64,000 nucleotides of DNA from Osmia lignaria lignaria (Eukaryota; Arthropoda; Insecta; Hymenoptera; Megachilidae). The stretch lies in NCBI RefSeq assembly GCF_051020975.1, contig NW_027478159.1:18368501-18432500 (forward strand), in the 5' to 3' direction. Positions 40,130 to 52,687 of this stretch are shown here, piece by piece. The first letter of the stretch is position 1, and each line of letters starts with the position of its first letter. The notes beneath the pieces were generated by a model. The model did no database searches, was not told where the DNA came from, and saw only the letters and a list, made by a program, of their open reading frames with translations. A program made the translations under genes and the position numbers.

Positions 40130-41417
40130 TCAGATGCGTAGTTCTCGAGATATATCAAGATATTTAAAAGTTCCGAAGCCGCACCAACATAATAGAGATA
40201 CAGAAACACCGTGGCCCCTTTCTTTGAGATAACTCTGCACTAGTGCGAGCCGCAAATGCCACTTCCAGCTTAGCTGTGCAGAAGAAGAACAACAAGAAGA
40301 AGAAATATCTCGAAATATGTCCGTTAGGCCCCTTCCCTTGAGATAAATGTGCAAATATCTCGGAAACGAAGCGAGCTATGGCAAAATGTTGAGAGACCTT
40401 TTTTGTAGAGAATTAAGTTTCCTACTATTTATGTTCTATGATATTTTTTGATCAGATGCGTAGTTCTCGAGATATATCAAGATATTTAAAAGTTCCGAAG
40501 CCGCACCAACATAATAGAGATACAGAAACACCGTGGCCCCTTTCTTTGAGATAACTCTGCACTATTGCGAGCTGCAAATGCCACTTCCAGCTTCGCTGTG
40601 CAGAAGAAGAACAACAAGAAGAAGAAATATCTCGAAATATGTCCGTCAGGCCCCTTCCCTTGAGATATATCTGCAAATATCTCGGAAACGAAGCGAGCTA
40701 TGGCAAAATGTTAAGAGACCTTTTTTGTAGAGAATTAAGTTTAATACTTTTTATGTTCTATGATATTTTTTGATCAGATGCGTAGTTCTCGAGATATATC
40801 AAGATATTTAAAAGTTCCGAAGCCGCACCAACATAATAGAGATACAGAAACACCGTGGCCCCTTTCTTTGAGATAACTCTGCACTATTGCGAGCTGCAAA
40901 TGCCACTTCCAGCTTAGCTGTGCAGAAGAAGAACAACAAGAAGAAGAAATATCTCGAAATATGTCCGTCAGGCCCCTTCCCTTGAGATAACTCTGCAAAT
41001 ATCTCGGAAACGAAGCGAGCTATGGCAAAATGTTAAGAGACCTTTTTTGTAGAGAATTATGTTTCCTACAATTTACGTTCTCTGATATTTTTTGATCAGA
41101 AGCGTAGTTTTCGAGATATATCGAGATATTTAAAAGTTCCGAAGCCGCACCAACATAATAGAGATACAGAAACACCGTGGCCCCTTTCTTTGAGATAACT
41201 CTGCACTATTGCGACCTGCAAATGCCACTTCCAGCTTAGCTGTGCAGAAGAAGAACAACAAGAAGAAGAAATATCTCGAAATATGTCCGTCAGGCCCCTT
41301 CCCTTGAGATAAATCTGCAAATATCTCGGAAACGAAGCGAGCTATGGCAAAATGTTAAGATACCTTTTTTGTAGAGAATTAAGTTTCCTACAATTTATCT
41401 TCTATGATATTTTTTGA

Positions 41418-44400
41418 TCAGAAGCGTAGTTTTCGAGATATATCGAGATATTTAAAAGTTCCGAAGCCGCACCAACATAATAGAGATACAGAAACACCGT
41501 GGCCCCTTTCTTTGAGATAACTCTGCACTATTGCGAGCTGCAAATGCCACTTCCAGCTTAGCTGTGCAGAGGAAGAACAACAAGAAGAAGAAATATCTAG
41601 AAATATGTCCGTTAGGCCCCTTCCCTTGAGATAAATGTGCAAATATCTCGGAAACGAAGCGAGCTATGGCAAAATGTTGAGAGACATTTTTTGTAGAGAA
41701 TTAAGTTTCCTACTATTTATGTTCTATGATATTTTTTGATCAGATGCGTAGTTCTCGAGATATATCAAGATATTTAAAAGTTCCGAAGCCGCACCAACAT
41801 AATAGAGATACAGAAACACCGTGGCCCCTTTCTTTGAGATAACTCTGCACTAGCGCGAGCCGCAAATGCTACTTCCAGCTTAGCTGTGCAGAAGAAGAAC
41901 AACAAGAAGAAGAAATATCTCGAAATATGTCCGTTAGGCCCCTTCCCTTGAGGTAAATCTGCAAATATCTCGGAAACGAAGCGAGCTATGGCAAAATGAT
42001 AAGAGACCTTATTTGTAGAGAATTAAGTTTCCTACTTTTTATGTTCTATGATATTTTTTGATCAGATGCGTAGTTCTCGAGATATATCGAAATATTTAAA
42101 AGTTCCGAAGCCGCACCAACATAATAGAGATACAGAAACACCGTGGCCCCTTTCTTTGAGATAACTCTGCACTATTGCGAGCTGCAAATGCCACTTCCAG
42201 CTTAGCTGTGCAGAAGAAGAACAACAAGAAGAAGAAATATCTCGAAATATGTCCGTCAGGCCCCTTCCCTTGAGATAAATCTGCAAATATCTCGGAAACG
42301 AAGCGAGCTATGGCAAAATGTTAAGAGACCTTTTTTGTAGAGAATTATGTTTCCTACAATTTACGTTCTCTGATATTTTTTGATCAGAAGCGTAGTTTTC
42401 GAGATATATCGAGATATTTAAAAGTTCCGAAGCCGCACCAACATAATAGAGATACAGAAACACCGTGGCCCCTTTCTTTGAGATAACTCTGCACTATTGC
42501 GACCTGCAAATGCCACTTCCAGCTTAGCTGTGCAGAAGAAGAACAACAAGAAGAAGAAATATCTCGAAATATGTCCGTCAGGCCCCTTCCCTTGAGATAA
42601 ATCTGCAAATATCTCGGAAACGAAGCGAGCTATGGCAAAATGTTAAGAGACCTTTTTTGTAGAGAATTAAGTTTCCTACTTTTTATGTTGTGTGATATTT
42701 TTTGATCAGATGCATAATTGTCGAGATATATCAAGATATTTAAAAGTTCCGAAGCCGCACAAACATAATAGAGATACAGAAACACCTTGGCCACTTTCTT
42801 TGAGATAACTCTGCACGATTGCGAGCTGCAAATGCCACTTCCAGCTTAGCTGTGCAGAAGAAGAACAACAAGAAGAAGAAATATCTCGAAATATGTCCGT
42901 CAGGCCCCTTCCCTTGAGATAAATCTGCAAATATCTCGGAAACGAAGCGAGCTATGGCAAAATGTTAAGAGACCTTTTTTGTAGAGAATTAAGTTCAATA
43001 CTTTTTATGTTCTATGACATTTTTTGATCAGATGCGTAGTTCTCGAGATATATCAAGATATTTAAAAGTCCCGAAGCCGCACCAACATAATAGAGATACA
43101 GAAACACCGTGGCCCCTTTCTTTGAGATAACTCTGCACTATTGCGAGCTGCAAATGCCACTTCCAGCTTAGCTGTGCAGAAGAAGAACAACAAGAAGAAG
43201 AAATATCTCGAAATATGTCCGTCATGCCCCTTCCCTTGAGATGTATCTGCAAATATCTCGGAAACGAAGCGAGCTATGGCAAAATGAGAAGAGACCTTTT
43301 TTGTAGAGAATTAAGTTTCCTACTTTTTATCTTCTATGATATTTTTTGATCAGATGCGTAGTTCTCGAGATATATCAAGATATTTAAAAGTTCCGAAGCT
43401 GCACCAACAAAATAGAGGTACAGAAACACCGTGGCCTCTTCCTTTGCGATAACTCTGCACTATTGCGAGCTGCAAATGCCACTTCCAGCTTAGCTGTGCA
43501 GAAGAAGAACAACAAGAAGAAGAAATATCTCGAAATATGTCCGTCAGGCCACTTCCCTTGAGATAAATCTGCAAATATCTCGGAAACGAAGCGAGCTATG
43601 GCAAAATGTTAAGAGACCTTTTTTGTAGAGAATTAAGTTTCCTACTTTTTATGTTGTGTGATATTTTTTGATCAGATGCATAATTGTCGAGATATATCAA
43701 GATATTTAAAAGTTCCGAAGCCGCACAAACATAATAGAGATACAGAAACACCGTGGCCCCTTTCTTTGAGATAACTCTGCACTATTGCGAGCTGCAAATG
43801 CCACTTCCAGCTTAGCTGTGCAGAAGAAGAACAACAAGAAGAAGAAATATCTCGAAATATGTCCGTCAGGCCCCTTCCCTTGAGATAAATCTGCAAATAT
43901 CTCGGAAACGAAGCGAGCTATGGCAAAATGTTAAGAGACCTTTTTTGTAGATAATTATGTTTCCTACAATTTACGGTCTCTCATATTTTTTGATCAGAAG
44001 CGTAGTTTTCGAGATATATCGAGATATTTAAAAGTTCCGAAGCCGCACCAACATAATAGAGATACAGAAACACCGTGGCCCCTTTCTTTGAGATAACTCT
44101 GCACTATTGCGACCTGCAAATGCCACTTCCAGCTTAGCTGTGCAGAAGAAGAACAACAAGAAGAAGAAATATCTCGAAATATGTCCGTCAGGCCCCTTCC
44201 CTTGAGATAAATCTGCAAATATCTCGGAAACGAAGCGAGCTATGGCAAAATGTTAAGAGACCTTTTTTGTAGAGAATTAAGTTTCCTACTTTTTATGTTG
44301 TGTGATATTTTTTGATCAGATGCATAATTGTCGAGATATATCAAGATATTTAAAAGTTCCGAAGCCGCACAAACATAATAGAGATACAGAAACACCTTGG

Positions 44401-45603
44401 CCACTTTCTTTGAGATAACTCTGCACGATTGCGAGCTGCAAATGCCACTTCCAGCTTAGCTGTGCAGAAGAAGAACAACAAGAAGAAGAAATATCTCGAA
44501 ATATGTCCGTCAGGCCCCTTCCCTTGAGATAAATCTGCAAATATCTCGGAAACGAAGCGAGCTATGGCAAAATGTTAAGAGACCTTTTTTGTAGAGAATT
44601 AAGTTCAATACTTTTTATGTTCTATGACATTTTTTGATCAGATGCGTAGTTCTCGAGATATATCAAGATATTTAAAAGTCCCGAAGCCGCACCAACATAA
44701 TAGAGATACAGAAACACCGTGGCCCCTTTCTTTGAGATAACTCTGCACTATTGCGAGCTGCAAATGCCACTTCCAGCTTAGCTGTGCAGAAGAAGAACAA
44801 CAAGAAGAAGAAATATCTCGAAATATGTCCGTCATGCCCCTTCCCTTGAGATGTATCTGCAAATATCTCGGAAACGAAGCGAGCTATGGCAAAATGAGAA
44901 GAGACCTTTTTTGTAGAGAATTAAGTTTCCTACTTTTTATCTTCTATGATATTTTTTGATCAGATGCGTAGTTCTCGAGATATATCAAGATATTTAAAAG
45001 TTCCGAAGCTGCACCAACAAAATAGAGGTACAGAAACACCGTGGCCTCTTCCTTTGCGATAACTCTGCACTATTGCTAGCTGCAAATGCCACTTCCAGCT
45101 TAGCTGTGCAGAAGAAGAACAACAAGAAGAAGAAATATCTCGAAATATGTCCGTCAGGCCACTTCCCTTGAGATAAATCTGCAAATATCTCGGAAACGAA
45201 GCGAGCTATGGCAAAATGTTAAGAGACCTTTTTTGTAGAGAATTAAGTTTCCTACTTTTTATGTTGTGTGATATTTTTTGATCAGATGCATAATTGTCGA
45301 GATATATCAAGATATTTAAAAGTTCCGAAGCCGCACAAACATAATAGAGATACAGAAACACCGTGGCCCCTTTCTTTGAGATAACTCTGCACTATTGCGA
45401 GCTGCAAATGCCACTTCCAGCTTAGCTGTGCAGAAGAAGAACAACAAGAAGAAGAAATATCTCGAAATATGTCCGTCAGGCCCCTTCCCTTGAGATAAAT
45501 CTGCAAATATCTCGGAAACGAAGCGAGCTATGGCAAAATGTTAAGAGACCTTTTTTGTAGAGAATTATGTTTCCTACAATTTACGTTCTCTCATATTTTT
45601 TGA
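41418..45603 (+). repeat. 17-unit segmental duplication, copy 2 (13 units), with second 5-unit pair
   Basis: Repeats the order of 35945-40129: atctagaaat unit (41418), gcgcgagcc with atgctacttcc (41740), tcgaaatattt (42062), then 5-unit blocks at 42384-43993 and 43994-45603. The atgcataattgtcg mark occurs at 42706, 43672, 44316 and 45282. The tail of the 45282 unit (gataaatctgc, caatttacgttctctcat) differs from that of its partner 39808 (gatatatctgc, cgaagctagc), so the duplication ends near 45490. Confidence 0.85.
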
Positions 45604-48179
45604 TCAGAAGCGTAGTTTTCGAGATATATCGAGATATTTAAAAGTTCCGAAGCCGCACCAACATAATAGAGATACAGAAACACCGTGGCCCCTTTCTTTG
45701 AGATAACTCTGCACTAGTGCGAGCCGCAAATGCCACTTCCAGCTTAGCTGTGCAGAAGAAGAACAACAAGAAGAAGAAATATCTCGAAATATGTCCGTCA
45801 GGCCCCTTCCCTTGAGATAAATCTGCAAATATCTCGGAAACGAAGAGAGCTATGGCAAAATGTTAAGAGACCTTTTTTGTGGAGAATTAAGTTTCCTACT
45901 TTTTATGTTGTATGATATTTTTTGATCAGATGCGTAGTTCCCGAGATATATCAAGATATTTAAAAGTTCCGAAGCCGCACCAACATAATAGAGATACAGA
46001 AACACCGTGGCCCCTTTCTTTGAGATAACTCTGCACTATTGCGACCTGCAAATGCCACTTCCAGCTTAGCTGTGCAGAAGAAGAACAACAAGAAGAAGAA
46101 ATATCTCGAAATATGTCCGTCAGGCCCCTTCCCTTGAGATAAATCTGCAAATATCTCGGAAACGAAGAGAGCTATGGCAAAATGTTAAGAGACCTTTTTT
46201 GTAGAGAATTAAGTTTCCTACTTTTTATGTTCTATGATATTTTTTGATCAGATGCGTAGTTCTCGAGATATATCAAGATATTTAAAAGTTCCGAAGCCGC
46301 ACCAATATAATAGAGATACAGAAACACCGTGGCCCCTTTCTTTGAGATAACTCTGCACTAGTGCGAGCCGCAAATGCCACTTCCAGCTTAGCTGTGCAGA
46401 AGAAGAACAACAAGAAGAAGAAATATCTCGAAATATGTCCGTCAGGCCCCTTCCCTTGAGATAAATCTGCAAATATCTCGGAAACGAAGAGAGCTATGGC
46501 AAAATGTTAAGAGACCTTTTTTGTGGAGAATTAAGTTTCCTACTTTTTATGTTGTATGATATTTTTTGATCAGATGCGTAGTTCCCGAGATATATCAAGA
46601 TATTTAAAAGTTCCGAAGCCGCACCAACATAATAGAGATACAGAAACACCGTGGCCCCTTTCTTTGAGATAACTCTGCACTATTGCGACCTGCAAATGCC
46701 ACTTCCAGCTTAGCTGTGCAGAAGAAGAACAACAAGAAGAAGAAATATCTCGAAATATGTCCGTCAGGCCCCTTCCCTTGAGATAAATCTGCAAATATCT
46801 CGGAAACGAAGCGAGCTATGGCAAAATGTTAAGAGACCTTTTTTGTAGAGAATTATGTTTCCTACAATTTACGTTCTATGATATTTTTTGATCAGAAGCG
46901 TAGTTTTCGAGATATATCGAGATATTTAAAAGTTCCGAAGCCGCACCAACATAATAGAGATACAGAAACACCCTGGCCCCTTTCTTTGAGATAACTCTGC
47001 ACTAGTGCGAGCCGCAAATGCCACTTCCAGCTTAGCTGTGCAGAAGAAGAACAACAAGAAGAAGAAATATCTCGAAATATGTCCGTCAGGCCCCTTCCCT
47101 TGAGATAAATCTGCAAATATCTCGGAAACGAAGAGAGCTATGGCAAAATGTTAAGAGACCTTTTTTGTGGAGAATTAAGTTTCCTACTTTTTATGTTGTA
47201 TGATATTTTTTGATCAGATGCGTAGTTCCCGAGATATATCAAGATATTTAAAAGTTCCGAAGCCGCACCAACATAATAGAGATACAGAAACACCGTGGCC
47301 CCTTTCTTTGAGATAACTCTGCACTATTCCGAGCTGCAAATGCCACTTCCAGCTTAGCTGTGCAGAAGAAGAACAACAAGAAGAAGAAATATCTCGAAAT
47401 ATGTCCGTCAGGCCCCTTCCCTTGAGATGTATCTGCAAATATCTCGGAAACGAAGCGAGCTATGGCAAAATGTTAAGATACCTTTTTTGTAGAGAATTAA
47501 GTTTCCTACTTTTTATGTTCTATGATATTTTTTGATCAGATGCGTAGTTCTCGAGATATATCAAGATATTTAAAAGTTCCGAAGCCGCACCAACATAATA
47601 GAGATACAGAAACACCGTGGCCCCTTTCTTTGAGATAACTCTGCACTAGTGCGAGCCGCAAATGCCACTTCCAGCTTAGCTGTGCAGAAGAAGAACAACA
47701 AGAAGAAGAAATATCTCGAAATATGTCCGTCAGGCCCCTTCCCTTGAGATAAATCTGCAAATATCTCGGAAACGAAGAGAGCTATGGCAAAATGTTAAGA
47801 GACCTTTTTTGTGGAGAATTAAGTTTCCTACTTTTTATGTTGTATGATATTTTTTGATCAGATGCGTAGTTCCCGAGATATATCAAGATATTTAAAAGTT
47901 CCGAAGCCGCACCAACATAATAGAGATACAGAAACACCGTGGCCCCTTTCTTTGAGATAACTCTGCACTATTGCGACCTGCAAATGCCACTTCCAGCTTA
48001 GCTGTGCAGAAGAAGAACAACAAGAAGAAGAAATATCTCGAAATATGTCCGTCAGGCCCCTTCCCTTGAGATAAATCTGCAAATATCTCGGAAACGAAGC
48101 GAGCTATGGCAAAATGTTAAGAGACCTTTTTTGTAGAGAATTATGTTTCCTACAATTTACGTTCTATGATATTTTTTGA
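45604..48179 (+). repeat. Alternating 2-unit repeat, four copies (644 bp each)
   Basis: Units with actagtgcgagcc and a cgaagagagc/gtggag tail (45604, 46248, 46892, 47536) alternate with units that begin gttgtatgat ... gttcccgag (45926, 46570, 47214, 47858). The second type is mostly the gcgacctgc variant, but 47214 has actattccgagc. The same pair recurs singly at 48502/48824, 49790/50112, 60095/60417, 61061/61383 and 62993/63315, so this dimer is a basic building block of the right half. Confidence 0.85.
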
Positions 48180-51100
48180 TCAGAAGCGTAGTTTTCGAGA
48201 TATATCGAGATATTTAAAAGTTCCGAAGCCGCACCAACATAATAGAGATACAGAAACACCGTGGCCCCTTTCTTTGAGATAACTCTGCACTATTGCGAGC
48301 TGCAAATGCCACTTCCAGCATAGCTCTGCAGAAGAAGAACAACAAGAAGAAGAAATATCTCGAAATATGTCCGTCAGGCCCCTTCCCTTGAGATAAATCT
48401 GCAAATATCTCGGAAACGAAGCGAGCTATGGCAAAATGTTAAGAGACCTTTTTTGTAGAGAATTATGTTTCCTACAATTTATGTTCTATGATATTTTTTG
48501 ATCAGAAGCGTAGTTTTCGAGATATATCGAGATATTTAAAAGTTCCGAAGCCGCACCAACATAATAGAGATTCAGAAACACCGTGGCCCCTTTCTTTGAG
48601 ATAACTCTGCACTAGTGCGAGCCGCAAATGCCACTTCCAGCTTAGCTGTGCAGAAGAAGAACAACAAGAAGAAGAAATATCTCGAAATATGTCCGTCAGG
48701 CCCCTTCCCTTGAGATAAATCTGCAAATATCTCGGAAACGAAGAGAGCTATGGCAAAATGTTAAGAGACCTTTTTTGTGGAGAATTAAGTTTCCTACTTT
48801 TTATGTTGTATGATATTTTTTGATCAGATGCGTAGTTCCCGAGATATATCAAGATATTTAAAAGTTCCGAAGCCGCACCAACATAATAGAGATACAGAAA
48901 CACCGTGGCCCCTTTCTTTGAGATAACTCTGCACTATTCCGAGCTGCAAATGCCACTTCCAGCTTAGCTGTGCAGAAGAAGAACAACAAGAAGAAGAAAT
49001 ATCTCGAAATATGTCCGTCAGGCCCCTTCCCTTGAGATGTATCTGCAAATATCTCGGAAACGAAGCGAGCTATGGCAAAATGTTAAGATACCTTTTTTGT
49101 AGAGAATTAAGTTTCCTACTTTTTATGTTCTATGATATTTTTTGATCAGATGCGTAGTTCTCGAGATATATCAAGATATTTAAAAGTTCCGAAGCCGCAC
49201 CAACATAATAGAGATACAGAAACACCGTGGCCCCTTTCTTTGAGATAACTGTGCACTATTGCGAGCTGCAAATGCCACTTCCAGTTTAGCTGTGCAGAAG
49301 AAGAACAACAAGAAGAAGAAATATCTCGAAACATGTCCGTCAGGCCCCTTCCCTTGAGATAAATCTGAAAATATCTCGGAAACGAAGCGAGCTATGGCAA
49401 AATGTTAAGAGACCTTTTTCGTGGAGAATTAAGTTTGCTACTTTTTATGTTCTATGATATTTTTTGATCAGATGCGTAGTTCTCGAGATATATCAAGATA
49501 TTTAAAAGTTCCGAAGCCGCACCAACATAATAGAGATACAGAAACACCGTGGCCCCTTTCTTTGAGATAACTCTGCACTAGTGCGACCTGCAAATGCCAC
49601 TTCCAGCTTAGCTGTGCAGAAGAAGAACAACAAGAAGAAGAAATATCTCGAAATATGTCCGTCAGGCCCCTTCCCTTGAGATAAATCTGCAAATATCTCG
49701 GAAACGAAGCGAGCTATGGCAAAATGTTAAGAGACCTTTTTTGTAGAGAATTATGTTTCCTACAATTTACGTTCTATGATATTTTTTGATCAGAAGCGTA
49801 GTTTTCGAGATATATCGAGATATTTAAAAGTTCCGAAGCCGCACCAACATAATAGAGATACAGAAACACCGTGGCCCCTTTCTTTGAGATAACTCTGCAC
49901 TAGTGCGAGCCGCAAATGCCACTTCCAGCTTAGCTGTGCAGAAGAAGAACAACAAGAAGAAGAAATATCTCGAAATATGTCCGTCAGGCCCCTTCCCTTG
50001 AGATAAATCTGCAAATATCTCGGAAACGAAGAGAGCTATGGCAAAATGTTAAGAGACCTTTTTTGTGGAGAATTAAGTTTCCTACTTTTTATGTTGTATG
50101 ATATTTTTTGATCAGATGCGTAGTTCCCGAGATATATCAAGATATTTAAAAGTTCCGAAGCCGCACCAACATAATAGAGATACAGAAACACCGTGGCCCC
50201 TTTCTTTGAGATAACTCTGCACTATTCCGAGCTGCAAATGCCACTTCCAGCTTAGCTGTGCAGAAGAAGAACAACAAGAAGAAGAAATATCTCGAAATAT
50301 GTCCGTCAGGCCCCTTCCCTTGAGATGTATCTGCAAATATCTCGGAAACGAAGCGAGCTATGGCAAAATGTTAAGATACCTTTTTTGTAGAGAATTAAGT
50401 TTCCTACTTTTTATGTTCTATGATATTTTTTGATCAGATGCGTAGTTCTCGAGATATATCAAGATATTTAAAAGTACCGAAGCCGCACCAACATAATAGA
50501 GATACAGAAACACCGTGGCCCCTTTCTTTGAGATAACTCTGCACTAGTGCGAGCCGCAAATGCCACTTCCAGCTTAGCTGTGCAGAAGAAGAACAACAAG
50601 AAGAAGAAATATCTCGAAATATGTCCGTCAGGCCCCTTCCCTTGAGATAAATCTGCAAATATCTCGGAAACGAAGAGAGCTATGGCAAAATGTTAAGAGA
50701 CCTTTTTTGTAGAGAATTATGTTTCCTACAATTTACGTTCTATGATATTTTCTGATCAGAAGCGTAGTTTTCGAGATATATCGAGATATTTAAAAGTTCC
50801 GAAGCCGCACCAACATAATAGAGATACAGAAACACCGTGGCCCCTTTCTTTGAGATAACTCTGCCCTATTGCGATCTGCAAATGCCACTTCCAGCTTAGC
50901 TGTGCAGAAGAAGAACAACAAGAAGAAGAAATATCTCGAAATATGTCCGTCAGGCCCCTTCCCTTGAGATAAATCTGCAAATATCTCGGAAACGAAGCGA
51001 GCTATGGCAAAATGTTAAGAGACCTTTTTTGTAGAGAATTAAGTTTCCTACTTTTTATGTTGTATGATATTTTCTGATCAGATGCGTAGATCTCGAGATA

Positions 51101-52687
51101 TATCAAGATATTTAAAAGTTCCGAAGCTGCACCAACATAATAGAGATACAGAAACACCGTGGCCCCTTTCTTTGAGATAACTCTGCATTATTGCGAGCTG
51201 CAAATGCCACTTCCAGCTTCGCTGTGCAGAAGAAGAACAACAAGAAGAAGAAATATCTCGAAATATGTCCGTCAGGCCCCTTCCCTTGAGATAAATCTGC
51301 AAATATCTCGGAAACAAAGCGAGCTATGGCAAAGTGTTAAGACACCTTTTTTGTAGAGAATTAAGTTTCCTACTTTTTATGTTCTATGATATTTTTTGAT
51401 CAGATGCGTAGTTCTCGAGATATATCGAGATATTTAAAAGTTCCGAAGCCGCACCAACATAATAGAGATTCAGAAACACCGTGGCCCCTTTCTTTGAGAT
51501 AACTCTGCACTAGTGCGAGCCGCAAATGCCACTTCCAGTTTAGCTGTGCAGAAGAAGAACAACAAGAAGAAGAAATATCTCGAAATATGTCCGTCAGGCC
51601 CCTTCCCTTGAGATAAATCTGCAAATATCTCGGAAACGAAGCGAGCTATGGCAAAATGTTAAGAGACCTTTTTTGTAGAGAATTAAGTTTGCTACTTTTT
51701 ATGTTCTATGATATTTTTCGATCAGATGCGTAGTTCTCGAGATATATCGAGATATTTAAAAGTTCCGAAGCCGCACCAACATAATAGAGATACAGATACA
51801 CCGTGGCCCCTTTCTTTGAGATAACTCTGCACTATTGCGAGCTGCAAATGCCACTTCCAGCTTAGCTGTGCAGAAGAAGAACAACAAGACGAAGAAATAT
51901 CTCGAAATATGTCCGTCAGGCCCCTTCCCTTGAGATAAATCTGCATATATCTCGGAAACGAAGCGAGCTATGGCAAAATGTTAAGAGACCTTTTTTGTAG
52001 GGAATTATGTTTCCTACAATTTATGTTCTATGATATTTTTTGATCAGAAGCGTAGTTTTCGAGATATATCGAGATATTTGAAAGCTCCGAAGCCGCACCA
52101 ACATAATAGAGATACAGAAACACCGTGGCCCCTTTCTTTGAGATAACTCTGCACTATTGCGAGCTGCAAATGCCACTTCCAGCTTAGCTGTGCAGAAGAA
52201 GAACAACAAGAAGAAGAAATATCTCGAAATATGTCCGTCAGGCCCCTTCCCTTGAGATAAATCTGCAAATATCTCGGAAACGAAGCGAGCTATGGCAAAA
52301 TGTTAAGAGACCTTTTTTGTAGAGAATTAAGTTTTCTACTTTTTATGTTCCAGGATATTTTTTGATCAGATGCGTAGTTCTCGAGATATATCAAGATATT
52401 TAAAAGTTCCGAAGCTGCACCAACATAATACAGATACAGAAACACCGTGGCCCCTTTCTTTGAGATAACTCTGCATTATTGCGAGCTGCAAATGCCACTT
52501 CCAGCTTCGCTGTGCAGAAGAAGAACAACAAGAAGAAGAAATATCTCGAAATATGTCCGTCAGGCCCCTTCCCTTGAGATAAATCTGCAAATATCTCGGA
52601 AACGAAGCGAGCTATGGCAAAATGTTAAGAGACTTTATTTGTAGAGAATTATGTTTCCTACAATTTATGTTCTATGATATTTTTTGA
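48180..52687 (+). repeat. Mixed section left of the 12-unit repeat
   Basis: Fourteen units. 48180-49467 (ccagcatagctctgc; agattcagaaac; gttcccgag with attccgagc; gaaacatgtccg) is repeated in order at about 59773-61060, 36 units away plus the 1-bp insertion between them. 51722-52687 is repeated at 54943-55908, a displacement of 3221 bp (10 units plus 1). The section therefore shares pieces with the whole right part of the window. No genes seen. Confidence 0.75.

Larger units (their letters stand above)
35945..41417 (+). repeat. 17-unit segmental duplication, copy 1 (5473 bp)
   Basis: The order from 35945 on (atctagaaat unit; gcgcgagcc with atgctacttcc; tcgaaatattt; then two 5-unit blocks) recurs from 41418 at a displacement of 5473 bp, which is 17 units minus a 1-bp deletion near 38789. 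Matching is clear to about 40030; the final part of this block instead resembles 34.2-35.3 kb. The nested 5-unit repeat lies at 36911-38520 and 38521-40129. Confidence 0.8.

Noticed and set aside
52630..52640. AATAAA polyadenylation signal on the minus strand (tttatt in gactttatttgtag variants)
   Set aside because: It is present only in a variant of the T-run in some units and there is no gene for it to serve; chance occurrence in AT-rich sequence.
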